NCBI GenBank assembly: GCA_017942035.1
Contig: JAGAVG010000010.1
Location: forward strand, 1 to 53,827
Length of the DNA stretch: 53,827 nucleotides
Source of the DNA: a bacterium
GTDB taxonomy: Bacteria; Cyanobacteriota; Vampirovibrionia; Gastranaerophilales; Gastranaerophilaceae
Direction: 5' to 3'
This document shows positions 1 to 7,915 of the stretch, in pieces. Both the position numbers and the translations under genes were made by a program. Under the pieces are notes generated by a model that was given only the letters and a program-made list of their open reading frames with translations, did no database searches and was not told the origin of the DNA. The stretch's first letter is position 1; each line of letters begins with the position of its first letter.

Positions 1-176
1 ATGTCGGATTGACCTCTGTGTTTCATGTCATTCCGAACTTGTTTCGGAATCTCAGTATCATGAGATGCTGAAACAAGTTCAGCATGACATGTTATCTTTT
101 CAGACTCGCAATGACTATTTTTTATCATTATATCCTCTTTCGAATTTCTTTCTTCCATAATTTCATATTTTAGCAT
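1..176 (-). CDS. prepilin-type protein, N-terminal fragment cut by the left edge
   Basis: The frame opens at ATG 174-176 behind a good ribosome binding site (AAAGGAG at 182-188, 5 nt spacing) and stays open for 58 codons to the window edge. The translated part is not a normal protein. After about 25 residues it reads CHAELVSASHDTEIPKQVR, which is the inverted dispersed repeat at 24-91 read as protein. No prepilin motif is visible because the gene leaves the window. The call rests on analogy: the same leader repeat, ribosome binding site and repeat-derived N-terminus precede the two complete prepilin genes at 6694-7647 and 24250-24984. The identity is therefore inference; the open frame and start signals are seen directly. 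An alternative is a chance open frame within repeats. Confidence 0.5.
   Translation of the reverse strand, partial: MLKYEIMEERNSKEDIMIKNSHCESEKITCHAELVSASHDTEIPKQVRNDMKHRGQSD
24..91. repeat. two facing copies of the ELVSAS-type dispersed inverted repeat
   Basis: A unit of the form CATGTCATTC-cgaac-ttgtttcgGAATCTC at 24-54 is followed by an inverted partner at 61-91 (TGAGATGCTG ... AGCATGACATG). Related copies lie at about 23970-24020, 27712-27742, 27843-27873 and 45586-45612. Each unit is itself a short hairpin (GAACTTGTTTC core). Read in frame on the minus strand it gives HAELVSAS...PKQVRND. Confidence 0.75.
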
Positions 177-216
177 CCTGTCTCCTTTCCAGCCATAAAC
201 TGACGTTTAAATTTTC

Positions 217-383
217 GCATCATTTTTTATATTTTGGTGCATGCAGGCCTGAAATCCAATAAAACATACCCTTTAAAAATTCAAAAAATCATCAAAAAAC
301 GACAATAGACCACTTGAAAATTGGCGGAAAATATTGTATAATAAGGCTATAGAAAACTCGCATCAAAATATAAAATTTGGTGC
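217..383. repeat. prepilin leader repeat, copy 1 (extended homology to 476)
   Basis: A block of 167 bp bounded by two 24-bp imperfect palindromes (217-240 and 360-383; arms GCA-C/T-CA ... TGGTGC). It is repeated at 7691-7856 and, inverted, at 24041-24207. Homology to the third copy continues to about 476, giving 260 bp in both. It lies just upstream of the minus-strand prepilin fragment, as the other two copies lie upstream of their genes. The interval 177-526 holds no other gene. Confidence 0.9.
314..342 (+). promoter_or_regulatory. sigma-70 promoter inside leader repeat copy 1, pointing away from the prepilin gene
   Basis: TTGAAA (314-319), 17-nt spacer, TATAAT (337-342). Both boxes and the spacer length are identical in all three repeat copies. 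Transcription would start near 349 and run almost at once into the palindrome at 360-383 followed by six T (385-390), which looks like an intrinsic terminator. Confidence 0.75.
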
Positions 384-390
384 GTTTTTT
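360..390 (+). terminator. palindrome plus T-run at the outer end of leader repeat copy 1
   Basis: The arms GCATCAAA and TTTGGTGC pair with one G-T wobble and are followed by GTTTTTT. Its position about 40 nt after the embedded promoter suggests a very short transcript or attenuation. It could instead be a protein-binding palindrome, since the other end of the block carries a similar one without a T-run. Confidence 0.5.
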
Positions 391-429
391 GCGTTAAAAT
401 TATAAGATTCTGAAACACGGAGGTTAATC

Positions 430-510
430 CGACGTTCAGAATGACATGTTATGACGTAACTTCTTAACGTCTTATCTCTTAGTATCTTAGCACCTTTTAT
501 GATACCAGCT
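430..510. repeat. degenerate TTAAGACG-type repeat tract
   Basis: A tract rich in variants of CTTAACGTC, CTTATCTC and CTTAGCAC. The same kind of tract occurs at 3636-3720, 23923-23965, 25078-25125, 27750-27840 and 45480-45512. The units are 8-10 bp and imperfect, and several are self-complementary, so the tract can fold on either strand. It is intergenic at every site. Confidence 0.6.
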
Positions 511-526
511 TACCTTCCGGTCTCTG

Positions 527-1525
527 TCACGATTTATTTGCCATTTCGTCAAATACACGTTTTAGGTTTGTATTTTGAAACCCTTTATAGGCAAAATTCA
601 GTCCGCCGTCAATATACGTTCCGACAAGTTTTTTCTCAACATATTTGCTGACTGTTGTTCCAAAAAGCGCCAGTGCAACAAATCCACCCATTGTTTTTAA
701 TATTTTATTTTCAAACATCTGGCGGTTACAAACTTTTATCAATGCCGATCTAATCGCGTTATTTGCATAATCAAATCCGTGCATAGATTTCATTGAACTT
801 AAGGTCTCAAAGTATTTATTACGAACTGATGCGGAAACTTTTTTGGATGAATCTCTACTCAACAACAAATCTCTTATCTCAAAAAGTTCATCCGCTTTTT
901 TCTGAGCATAGTCAATAGTTTTCTGCTTATTACCGAGTGCAATTGTATATTTATTAGTCAAAAATTTATACGCTTTTTTTAAGACATTATCATTTTGCAT
1001 TTCGGATTTTTTAGACGACATTTTATTTTCAAGGGTAACTTTAACCAGTTTTCTAAAGGTTTCTTTGTCGTTAAGTTCTTCATTCACACCCTGCATAAGA
1101 ACTTTATTAATATGATCGAGTATAACAGCCTTTTTATCAATAGAAATTTTATTCCCTAAAACCATGCCCAGAGGCGATACAATTTTCTGTCCGGCAGTAA
1201 TCAATAAAGGCAAAGCTGCAAGATTTGAAATTCCTTGATAGATGGCCCTGTCAAAAGCTCTTCTTGCGCTAGGATCATACTTATCCTTGTTATTTTTATA
1301 TTTATCATAAACATCAGCCCCAATATACATAAAAGATGGAACCCACAGCGCAGCACCAAGTTTCGGAGCAATTTCGCTGATAAAAGTTCCGGCCTCATTG
1401 GAATAGCTCATCCACCTAAATTTCCAGGAATTCAGTGGGTCCTGATATTTTTTCCTTTCTTTTTGGGGTTTGAGGCTAAATTCAGGGTATTTATCATTTT
1501 TTATACCGGTAAATGTAACGTTCAT
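527..1525 (-). CDS. membrane-associated protein of unknown function, lineage-type
   Basis: No known family is recognised. The 332-residue product has a short N-terminal motif NVTFTGIKN, a basic stretch, and three hydrophobic segments: around residues 57-75 (ALWVPSFMYIGADV), 97-122 (ISNLAALPLLITAG) and 283-300 (GGFVALALFGTTVS). The segments between are lysine-rich and probably helical. ATG 1523-1525 is taken as the start; a TTG two codons earlier is possible, and neither has a clear ribosome binding site. The gene is divergent from uvrB with about 77 bp between them. The N-terminal TFTG resembles PFTS and SFGQ in the two membrane proteins at 11012-12234, which may be a shared lineage motif. 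Function is unknown. Confidence 0.75.
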   Translation of the reverse strand: MNVTFTGIKNDKYPEFSLKPQKERKKYQDPLNSWKFRWMSYSNEAGTFISEIAPKLGAALWVPSFMYIGADVYDKYKNNKDKYDPSARRAFDRAIYQGISNLAALPLLITAGQKIVSPLGMVLGNKISIDKKAVILDHINKVLMQGVNEELNDKETFRKLVKVTLENKMSSKKSEMQNDNVLKKAYKFLTNKYTIALGNKQKTIDYAQKKADELFEIRDLLLSRDSSKKVSASVRNKYFETLSSMKSMHGFDYANNAIRSALIKVCNRQMFENKILKTMGGFVALALFGTTVSKYVEKKLVGTYIDGGLNFAYKGFQNTNLKRVFDEMANKS

Positions 1526-1581
1526 ATTCAAATCAAGTTGTGTAAAAAAAATAATTGCTATTTTCTTTCAAAAAATTTACA

Positions 1582-1590
1582 TGATAAAAT
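1582..1590 (+). promoter_or_regulatory. extended -10 box of uvrB
   Basis: TGA-TAAAAT ends 12 nt before the uvrB ATG. A start 7 nt beyond it would leave a leader of only about 5-6 nt, too short for a ribosome binding site, and none is visible. Confidence 0.45.
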
Positions 1591-1602
1591 ATTATTGAAC
1601 AA

Positions 1603-3588
1603 ATGGAAAGAAAATTCAAGATACATTCTAAATATAAACCTGCAGGCGATCAGCCAAAAGCAATTGAGGAATTAACTCAAGGACTTTTGGCGGGTGAAGA
1701 TGCACAGACACTTTTGGGGATTACAGGTTCCGGTAAAACATATACGATTGCAAATGTTATCGAAAAAATCCAAAAGCCTACCCTTATCATTGCGCACAAT
1801 AAAACTCTCGCGGCACAATTATACAACGAATTCAAGGAACTTTTCCCTGAAAATGCTGTTGAATATTTTATAAGCTATTACGATTACTATCAGCCGGAAG
1901 CTTATATTCCTAGAACCGATACCTACATTGAAAAATCTGCCTCAATTAACGATGAAATTGACAGATTAAGACATAATGCAACAAGAAGTTTGTACGAAAG
2001 AAACGACGTCATAATTGTTGCATCCGTAAGCTGCATATACGGTTTGGGTCTGCCGGAAAATTATTTTAGGGGTTCCGTTGAATTAAAAGTCGGAGATGAG
2101 GTTGAACGCGATGCATTATTAAAACATCTTGTAAGTGTTCAGTATTCCCGTAACGATTTGGTTTTGGAACGCTCGACATTTAGAGTTCGCGGGGACATTG
2201 TGGAGATTATGCCGGCGTATGAAAAAGTTGTTACAAGAATTTACTTTTTCGGGGATGAAATTGAAAAAATTGTAAGAATTGATAACGTTTCGGGCGAAAT
2301 TCTTGAAACTCCTGAAAGTATCGTAATTTATCCGGCCGTTCATTATCTTTCTTATGATGAAAATGTTGATGAAACGATTGCGCTTATTAGGGAAGAACTT
2401 CAACACAGACTGGTTGAATTGAATAACGAAAATAAACTAGTAGAAGCTCAAAGACTTGAACAGCGCGTGAAATATGACTTAGAGATGATTAAAGAAATGG
2501 GTTATTGTTCAGGAATTGAGAATTACTCCAGAATAATTGAGCGCCGCCCTCCGGGTTCAGCTCCGGCAACCCTTTTGGATTATTTTCAGAGCGATTTTTT
2601 GACGGTTGTGGACGAATCTCATGTTACCCTTCCGCAATTGAAAGGAATGTATTTCGGCGATAGGTCAAGAAAAAATGTTCTTGTGGATTACGGGTTCAGA
2701 TTACCGTGCGCAAAGGATAACCGACCGCTTACGAATGAAGAATTTTTCTCAAAAGTCGGCCAGAAAATTTATATCTCAGCAACTCCGGGAGATTTTGAAA
2801 AAGAAACTTCATCCCAGCTTGTTGAACAAATTATTCGTCCGACAGGATTGATTGATCCAAAAATTTCAATCCGTCCGATTGACGGTCAGATTGAGGATTT
2901 AAAGGCTGAAATCAAAAAACGCGCAGACAAAGATGAGCGTGTCTTGATTACAACTCTCACAAAACGTATGGCGGAAGATTTGTGCGACTTTTTCTTGCAG
3001 GAAGGCATTAAGGTAAGATATTTGCACTCCGAAATTCAATCAATTGAGCGTGTGGAAATTCTGCGCGATTTGAGATTGGGAGAATTTGACGTCCTTATCG
3101 GTGTAAACCTTTTAAGAGAAGGTTTGGATATTCCGGAAGTTTCGCTCGTTGCGATTATGGATGCGGATAAAGAAGGATTTTTGCGTTCCGAAACAAGCCT
3201 TATTCAAACAATCGGCCGTGCCGCCCGTAACGCTTGCGGGGAAGTTATTATGTATGCCGATAATATGACAGATTCTATGAACAAGGCTATTACGGAAACC
3301 AACCGCCGCCGCGAAATTCAGATTGCATATAATCAGAAATACGGCATTATTCCGCAAACCATCAAAAAACCGATTGAAAACAATCTTCTTTCTCTTGTTG
3401 CGAGCTACCGCGACCTTGAAGATATTGTGGCGGAAGAAATGGTAGATTTGAACATTGAGAAAAAAGATTTGCCGAAACTTATTGACAAGCTTGAAAAAGA
3501 TATGAAAAAAGCCGCTAAAATTTTAGATTTCGAACGAGCTGCCGAAATTCGCGACAAGCTCAAAAAACTCAGAGAAATGGTGAAGTAG
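1603..3588 (+). CDS. uvrB: UvrABC nucleotide excision repair subunit B
   Basis: UvrB is the damage-verifying helicase-like subunit of nucleotide excision repair: it receives DNA from UvrA and recruits UvrC. The 661 residues match the family length. Walker A GITGSGKT is at 39-46. The strand-separating beta-hairpin begins in the [17 protein letters not shown] region (Y92-Y96 onward). The DESH helicase motif II is at 337-340. The C-terminal helicase motif QTIGRAARN and a terminal UVR coiled-coil domain (about 620-661, [18 protein letters not shown]) that binds UvrC are all present. The start ATG has no ribosome binding site; an extended -10 box lies 12 nt upstream. It is monocistronic here, followed by a repeat island. 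The identification is secure. Confidence 0.98.
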   Translation: MERKFKIHSKYKPAGDQPKAIEELTQGLLAGEDAQTLLGITGSGKTYTIANVIEKIQKPTLIIAHNKTLAAQLYNEFKELFPENAVEYFISYYDYYQPEAYIPRTDTYIEKSASINDEIDRLRHNATRSLYERNDVIIVASVSCIYGLGLPENYFRGSVELKVGDEVERDALLKHLVSVQYSRNDLVLERSTFRVRGDIVEIMPAYEKVVTRIYFFGDEIEKIVRIDNVSGEILETPESIVIYPAVHYLSYDENVDETIALIREELQHRLVELNNENKLVEAQRLEQRVKYDLEMIKEMGYCSGIENYSRIIERRPPGSAPATLLDYFQSDFLTVVDESHVTLPQLKGMYFGDRSRKNVLVDYGFRLPCAKDNRPLTNEEFFSKVGQKIYISATPGDFEKETSSQLVEQIIRPTGLIDPKISIRPIDGQIEDLKAEIKKRADKDERVLITTLTKRMAEDLCDFFLQEGIKVRYLHSEIQSIERVEILRDLRLGEFDVLIGVNLLREGLDIPEVSLVAIMDADKEGFLRSETSLIQTIGRAARNACGEVIMYADNMTDSMNKAITETNRRREIQIAYNQKYGIIPQTIKKPIENNLLSLVASYRDLEDIVAEEMVDLNIEKKDLPKLIDKLEKDMKKAAKILDFERAAEIRDKLKKLREMVK

Positions 3589-3592
3589 TTTT

Positions 3593-3771
3593 CGTCATTG
3601 CGAGGAGCGTAAGCGACGCGGCAATCCAGTTAAACAATAGGCGCTAAGTCTTTAAGTCTTTAAGACGATAAGTTCTTTACCGTAAAGAACTTAGCATCAT
3701 ATCGTCTTAACGTCCTAAGCTTGTAGGGTAGACTTCAGTCTACCAGCTTAACTTTCGCTCACAATGACGAT
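3593..3771. repeat. repeat island downstream of uvrB (REP-like, TTAAGACG tract, GTAGAC palindrome)
   Basis: The 327-bp gap between uvrB and adhE holds, in order: a REP-like unit (3593-3629, CGTCATTGCGAGG ... GGCAATCCAG), a TTAAGACG-type tract with an internal hairpin TTCTTTACCGTAAAGAA (3636-3720), a 22-bp GTAGAC palindrome (3723-3744), and a second half-unit of the REP-like repeat (about 3752-3771). No coding signal is seen. The same families recur in other gaps of the window. Confidence 0.75.
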
Positions 3772-3823
3772 ACTTGCTGTAACACAAAATATTAAATTTG
3801 TATAAAGATTGTAAAAAATACAC

Positions 3824-3852
3824 TTGCTTTTAAATTTCCTTTGCGATAAAAT
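3824..3852 (+). promoter_or_regulatory. adhE promoter
   Basis: TTGCTT (3824-3829), 17-nt spacer, TAAAAT (3847-3852). The predicted start is near 3859, giving a leader of about 57 nt with a ribosome binding site at its end. Confidence 0.6.
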
Positions 3853-3915
3853 GTAATTGTGAAATAAATCACAATTTACAAATTGAGAATTTGTACGGAA
3901 AAGGAGATAAAAGTT

Positions 3916-6585
3916 ATGACAACAAAAAACAAAAAAAACGTTGAAAACTTGGAAAAAGCTCTTAATCAGAACTCCATAGTTGACAGCGCTGAAAAGTTGG
4001 AATTATTGATTGAACGAGTTAAAAAAGCTCAAAAAATTTATTCAACATTTACTCAAGAACAGGTTGATGCGATATTTAAAGCTGCCGCAACAGCCGCAGA
4101 CAAAGCTCGTATACCTTTAGCAAGAATGGCTTTTGAAGAAACCGGAATGGGTGTTTTGGAAGATAAAATTATCAAAAACCATTTCGCTTCAGAATACATT
4201 TACAACAAACACAAAAATGCTAAAACTTGCGGGATTATAAGCGAAGATAAAGCAAACGGTATTAAAACTGTTGCTGAACCTCTTGGTGTAATAGCAGGTA
4301 TTGTTCCTACAACAAACCCGACTTCAACTGCTATTTTCAAATCTTTAATTGCGTTAAAAACAAGAAACGCAATCATCTTCTCACCACACCCTAGAGCAAC
4401 AAAATCTACAATTGAAGCTGCAAGAATAGTTCTTGAAGCTGCAGTAAAAGCCGGAGCACCGGAAGACATTATCGGATGGATTGATGTTCCTTCAATCGAT
4501 TTGTCAAGCCAGTTGATGAAACATAAATCAATCGCTTGCATTTTGGCAACAGGCGGCCCTGGAATGGTTACAGCAGCATATTCTTCAGGAAACCCTGCTT
4601 TAGGTGTAGGCCCTGGTAACGCTTGTGCCGTAATCGATGAAACTGCGGATATTCAAATGGCTGTTTCTTCAATTCTTATGTCAAAAACTTTCGACAACGG
4701 TATGATTTGTGCATCAGAACAGTCAGTTGTTGTAGTTGATGAAATCTATGAAGAAGTTAAAAAAGAATTCATCTACAGAGGTGCTTATCTTTTGAACGCA
4801 TCTGAAGAAAAGAAAATGATAGATCTTCCGTTCATTGATCCGAAACGTGGAACAGCACACCCTGATATCGTTGGTCAGAGCGCTTGTAAAATCGCTAAGT
4901 TGTCAGGTTTTAATATTCCTGAAACTTCTAAAGTTCTACTTGCCGAAAGACCTTCTGTTGACTGGGAAGATCCATTCTCAAGAGAAAAATTATCTCCAAT
5001 TTTGACATTGTACAGAGCAAAAGATTACGAAGAAGCTGCTCAAATGTCTTATGAATTGGTATCAAAAGGCGGAGCCGGCCACACTGCTGACCTTTATACA
5101 GATGCCCGCCATCAGGAAAGAATTGATGAGTATGCAAAAATGATGCCTGCTTGCCGTGTATTGATTAACTCTCCATCTGCTTTGGGTGGTATCGGTGATT
5201 TGTACAACTTCAAGCTTGAACCGTCACTATCATTAGGCTGCGGTTCTTGGGGTAAAAACGCTATTTCCGGAAACATCGGAGTAGAAAACTTGTTAAACTA
5301 CAAAACAGTTGCTGAAAGGAGAGAAAATATGCTCTGGTTCAAAGTTCCACCGAAAGTTTACTTCAAAAGAGGTGCTGTTGATTTGGCTCTCCGTGAACTT
5401 CAAGGTAAAAAACGTGCATTCATCGTAACAGATAGATTCTTGTTCAACTCAGGTGCAGTTAACAGCATCGTTAACGTATTAGATGAAATCGGTATTGATC
5501 ACCAAATCTTCTTTGATGTAAAACCGGATCCTACATTGTCAACAATCAATCAGGCTATGGAAATCATCAGACCTTATGAACCGGATGTAATCATTTCACT
5601 CGGTGGCGGATCTCCAATGGATGCTGCAAAAATTATGTGGTTAATGTATGAACAGCCTGATACAGTATTCGAAGATATCTCTATGAGATTCTTGGATATC
5701 AGAAAAAGAATTTGCCGTATTCCTGATTTGGGCAAAAAAGCAACAATGGTTGCAATCCCTACAACATCAGGTACAGGTTCTGAAGTTACACCGTTCGCAA
5801 TCATTACAGACGATGCAACTCACGTAAAATACGCAATCGCTGATTACGCATTGACTCCTAACATGGCAATCATTGACCCTAACTTTGTAGACGGTATGCC
5901 TAAAGGTTTGACAGCTGCATCAGGTTATGACGCTATGGTTCACGCTGTAGAAGCTTACGTTTCAGCTCTTGGAACAAACTTCACAAATTCAAACGCACTT
6001 GAAGCTGTAAAATTAATCAAGAAATACTTGGTTCGTTCTTACAACGAAGGTGCAAATGATCCTATCGCAAGAGAAAAAATGCACTATGCTGCAACAATTG
6101 CAGGTATGGCATTTGCAAACTCATTCTTAGGATTGTGCCACTCTATGGCTCACAAATTGGGCGCAATGTTCAGCGTTCCTCACGGTGTTGCTAACGCATT
6201 GTTAATCTGCCAGGTTATCAAATATAACGCAACAGATTGCCCGAAAAAACAATGTATCTTCCCGCAGTACAAATTCCCTAACGCTAAGACTAAATACGGT
6301 CAAATCGCTGATGAAATGGGATTGGGCGGAAAAACTGACGATGAAAAAGTTCAATTGTTGATCGATTATCTCGTTCAGTTGAAGAAAGATTTGAACTTGC
6401 CAATGTCAATTAAAGACTTCGGAGTTTCTGAAGAAGACTTTATGGCTAAACTTGATGAAATGGTTGAATTGGCATTTGACGATCAATGTACAGGTGCAAA
6501 CCCTGCTTACCCTCTAATGGAAGATATCAAAGCAATCTACCTTGATGCTTTCAAAGGAGAAATTAGAGATTATCAAACAAAATAG
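3916..6585 (+). CDS. adhE: bifunctional acetaldehyde-CoA/alcohol dehydrogenase
   Basis: AdhE reduces acetyl-CoA to acetaldehyde and then to ethanol, regenerating NAD+ in fermentation; family members form long spirosome filaments. The 889-residue product has an N-terminal acylating aldehyde dehydrogenase half with catalytic C265 in GMICASEQS. The C-terminal half is an iron-type alcohol dehydrogenase with GGGSPMD at 563-569 and metal-ligand histidines at H676, H742, H746 or H756 (region GLCHSMAHKLGAMFSVPHG). The length matches the family. The start is ATG 3916 with AAGGAG just upstream; a TTG 11 codons earlier stays open but lacks such a signal. It is monocistronic, with its own promoter and terminator. 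It implies an anaerobic fermentative host. Confidence 0.97.
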   Translation: MTTKNKKNVENLEKALNQNSIVDSAEKLELLIERVKKAQKIYSTFTQEQVDAIFKAAATAADKARIPLARMAFEETGMGVLEDKIIKNHFASEYIYNKHKNAKTCGIISEDKANGIKTVAEPLGVIAGIVPTTNPTSTAIFKSLIALKTRNAIIFSPHPRATKSTIEAARIVLEAAVKAGAPEDIIGWIDVPSIDLSSQLMKHKSIACILATGGPGMVTAAYSSGNPALGVGPGNACAVIDETADIQMAVSSILMSKTFDNGMICASEQSVVVVDEIYEEVKKEFIYRGAYLLNASEEKKMIDLPFIDPKRGTAHPDIVGQSACKIAKLSGFNIPETSKVLLAERPSVDWEDPFSREKLSPILTLYRAKDYEEAAQMSYELVSKGGAGHTADLYTDARHQERIDEYAKMMPACRVLINSPSALGGIGDLYNFKLEPSLSLGCGSWGKNAISGNIGVENLLNYKTVAERRENMLWFKVPPKVYFKRGAVDLALRELQGKKRAFIVTDRFLFNSGAVNSIVNVLDEIGIDHQIFFDVKPDPTLSTINQAMEIIRPYEPDVIISLGGGSPMDAAKIMWLMYEQPDTVFEDISMRFLDIRKRICRIPDLGKKATMVAIPTTSGTGSEVTPFAIITDDATHVKYAIADYALTPNMAIIDPNFVDGMPKGLTAASGYDAMVHAVEAYVSALGTNFTNSNALEAVKLIKKYLVRSYNEGANDPIAREKMHYAATIAGMAFANSFLGLCHSMAHKLGAMFSVPHGVANALLICQVIKYNATDCPKKQCIFPQYKFPNAKTKYGQIADEMGLGGKTDDEKVQLLIDYLVQLKKDLNLPMSIKDFGVSEEDFMAKLDEMVELAFDDQCTGANPAYPLMEDIKAIYLDAFKGEIRDYQTK

Positions 6586-6615
6586 TTCAAATTCAGAACA
6601 TTAAATAATTAATCA

Positions 6616-6650
6616 GGGCCGAAAGTTTAATACTTTCGGCCCTTCTTTTC
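6616..6650 (+). terminator. intrinsic terminator of adhE
   Basis: A perfect 10-bp stem GGGCCGAAAG (6616-6625) with CTTTCGGCCC (6633-6642), 7-nt loop, followed by TTCTTTTC. Confidence 0.9.
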
Positions 6651-6693
6651 ATTCATATAAACAAGTTGAGTTTAGTAAATTAATATCAAGCTT

Positions 6694-7647
6694 TTATTCG
6701 GAACATTTGTGTTTACCATTCCAAGATAATTTTTCCGGACATTTTAAATAATCCAAATTTTCAAATGATAATACCCATGCGGTTTGACATGCCAGACAGC
6801 GACCAGCTTTGTATGCTTCAAAAGAAAACCAATAATTGCTATATCCTTCGGTACCATAAGGAATTAAAAAGCCCTCTTTTGTCAGAAAAAATTGAAATAT
6901 TCCAGAATGTCCTTTTATTCTAATATCTAAATCTCCGCAGCCGTTATTTTTAGGTAACCAATAGTTACACTCATTAGCGCGATGGTAATATCTAACACGT
7001 ACATCCCCGCCTGCTAACCTTACGTCATGACCTTTGGGAGGTTTATCAAACTTCATATATTTATCGAAGATATTCCAAATGTCATTATTATTGCTAAGTC
7101 CCCAGTTGTCAGGAGTTCCTAATTCAGCAACGGCAAAATTAGTAGCTTGGGATAGGACGCTGTACGTTCTTTTTAGTTCAGTAATAATCCTTCGTGTCTT
7201 GTGATTTTCAATTAATGTTGGCAAAGTCATCGCCGCAACAACCCCGATTATCCCGAGAGTGATTAAGACTTCTGCCAAGGTGAAGGCACATTTTTTTCTC
7301 CCTCGCCCCTTGTGGGAGAGCGAAATTGCGTACGGACGTAGCAAAGCGAGTCCGAATAGCGGAACAGCGAGGGCGGATAGTCCCAAAGGACTAAAAGCCC
7401 GAGTCTGTGGAGCGTGGAGCAATTTCAAGACGGGGTCGGGGTGAGGGGTTATTGTTGCGTTAGCGGTGGTAGGATTTTTCTTCGTCATTGCGAGCGAACG
7501 GAGTGAGCGTGGCAATCCAGTTATTAATGGTAGACTAAAGTCTACCCTACTATTTACTCCCTCGCCCCTTGTGGGAGAGGGTCGGGGTGAGGGGTTAACT
7601 AGCTTGCCTTCTTGAACTCTTGTCCTCTGTTCTTCTAATATATTCAT
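6694..7647 (-). CDS. prepilin-type protein with a long repeat-derived N-terminal extension
   Basis: This is a secreted, inner-membrane-anchored pilin or pseudopilin (type IV pilus/type II secretion family). The prepilin signal AFTLAEVLITLGIIGVVAAM is complete, with Glu at +5 and Ala at -1 rather than the usual Gly, followed by a helix and a roughly 160-residue globular domain with several cysteines. Unusually, more than 120 residues precede the signal (typical leaders are 5-25). They are dispersed repeats read as protein: NPSPRPSPTRGEG, SRVDFSLP and SLRSLAMTK from units at 7556-7596, 7529-7550 and 7483-7520, then an expanded unit at 7300-7451. ATG 7645-7647 has a strong AAAGGAGG. A later internal start cannot be excluded. 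The leader repeat lies 44 bp upstream. Which pilus or pseudopilus it joins is unknown. Confidence 0.85.
   Translation of the reverse strand: MNILEEQRTRVQEGKLVNPSPRPSPTRGEGVNSRVDFSLPLITGLPRSLRSLAMTKKNPTTANATITPHPDPVLKLLHAPQTRAFSPLGLSALAVPLFGLALLRPYAISLSHKGRGRKKCAFTLAEVLITLGIIGVVAAMTLPTLIENHKTRRIITELKRTYSVLSQATNFAVAELGTPDNWGLSNNNDIWNIFDKYMKFDKPPKGHDVRLAGGDVRVRYYHRANECNYWLPKNNGCGDLDIRIKGHSGIFQFFLTKEGFLIPYGTEGYSNYWFSFEAYKAGRCLACQTAWVLSFENLDYLKCPEKLSWNGKHKCSE
7299..7451. repeat. expanded GCCCCTTGTGGGAGAG repeat inside the prepilin leader region
   Basis: The left half CCCTCGCCCCTTGTGGGAGAG (7302-7322) and the right half GGTCGGGGTGAGGGGTT (7435-7451) of a unit that is intact at 7556-7596 are here separated by about 110 bp of different sequence. 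A second split copy is at 37577-37681. Confidence 0.65.
7483..7596. repeat. REP-like unit, GTAGAC palindrome and GCCCCTTGTGGG unit in tandem
   Basis: The REP-like unit (7483-7520, GTCATTGCGAGCG ... GGCAATCCAG), the 22-bp palindrome GGTAGACTAAAGTCTACC plus CTAC (7529-7550) and an intact GCCCCTTGTGGGAGAGG unit (7556-7596) lie in tandem inside the coding frame of the prepilin gene. Confidence 0.75.
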
Positions 7648-7690
7648 CCTTTCAGCCTCCTTTAAAGCTTAAACTACTCATTAAATTCAT

Positions 7691-7856
7691 GCACCATAAT
7701 TTATATTTTGGTGCGAGTTGGCCTGAAATCCACTAAAACATACCTTCTTAAAATTCAAAAAATTCACAAAAACGACAAATGACCACTTGAAAATTGGTGG
7801 AAAATATTGTATAATAAGGCTATAAAAAACTCGCACCAAAATATAAAATTTGGTGC
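7691..7856. repeat. prepilin leader repeat, copy 2
   Basis: 166 bp with the same organisation as copies 1 and 3. The end palindromes are at 7691-7714 and 7833-7856; the latter has perfect 8-bp arms, GCACCAAA and TTTGGTGC. The terminal 28 bp form inverted repeats that differ at only about two positions. It lacks the 93-bp outer extension shared by copies 1 and 3. It ends 44 bp upstream of the prepilin start at 7647. Confidence 0.9.
7787..7815 (+). promoter_or_regulatory. sigma-70 promoter inside leader repeat copy 2, antisense to the prepilin gene
   Basis: TTGAAA (7787-7792), 17-nt spacer, TATAAT (7810-7815), followed by the palindrome 7833-7856 and ATTTTTTG. It is conserved in all three copies. 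Confidence 0.75.
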
Positions 7857-7915
7857 ATTTTTTGTGCCTCAAATTCGTCTTGTAATGACAAAAAACTGTT
7901 CCGTTTTATAATAGG

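Noticed and set aside
217-383. Insertion sequence or transposase remnant
   Set aside because: The block is only about 166 bp and has no coding capacity and no clear target-site duplication. Its fixed position before prepilin genes argues against a plain mobile element.
1235-1675. Plus-strand open frame opposite the membrane protein and into uvrB
   Set aside because: It is antisense to a better frame, ends inside uvrB, and its composition is not protein-like.
7687-7872. Minus-strand open frame of 61 codons across leader repeat copy 2
   Set aside because: It lies wholly inside the repeat, has no ribosome binding site, and equivalent frames are not kept in copies 1 and 3.
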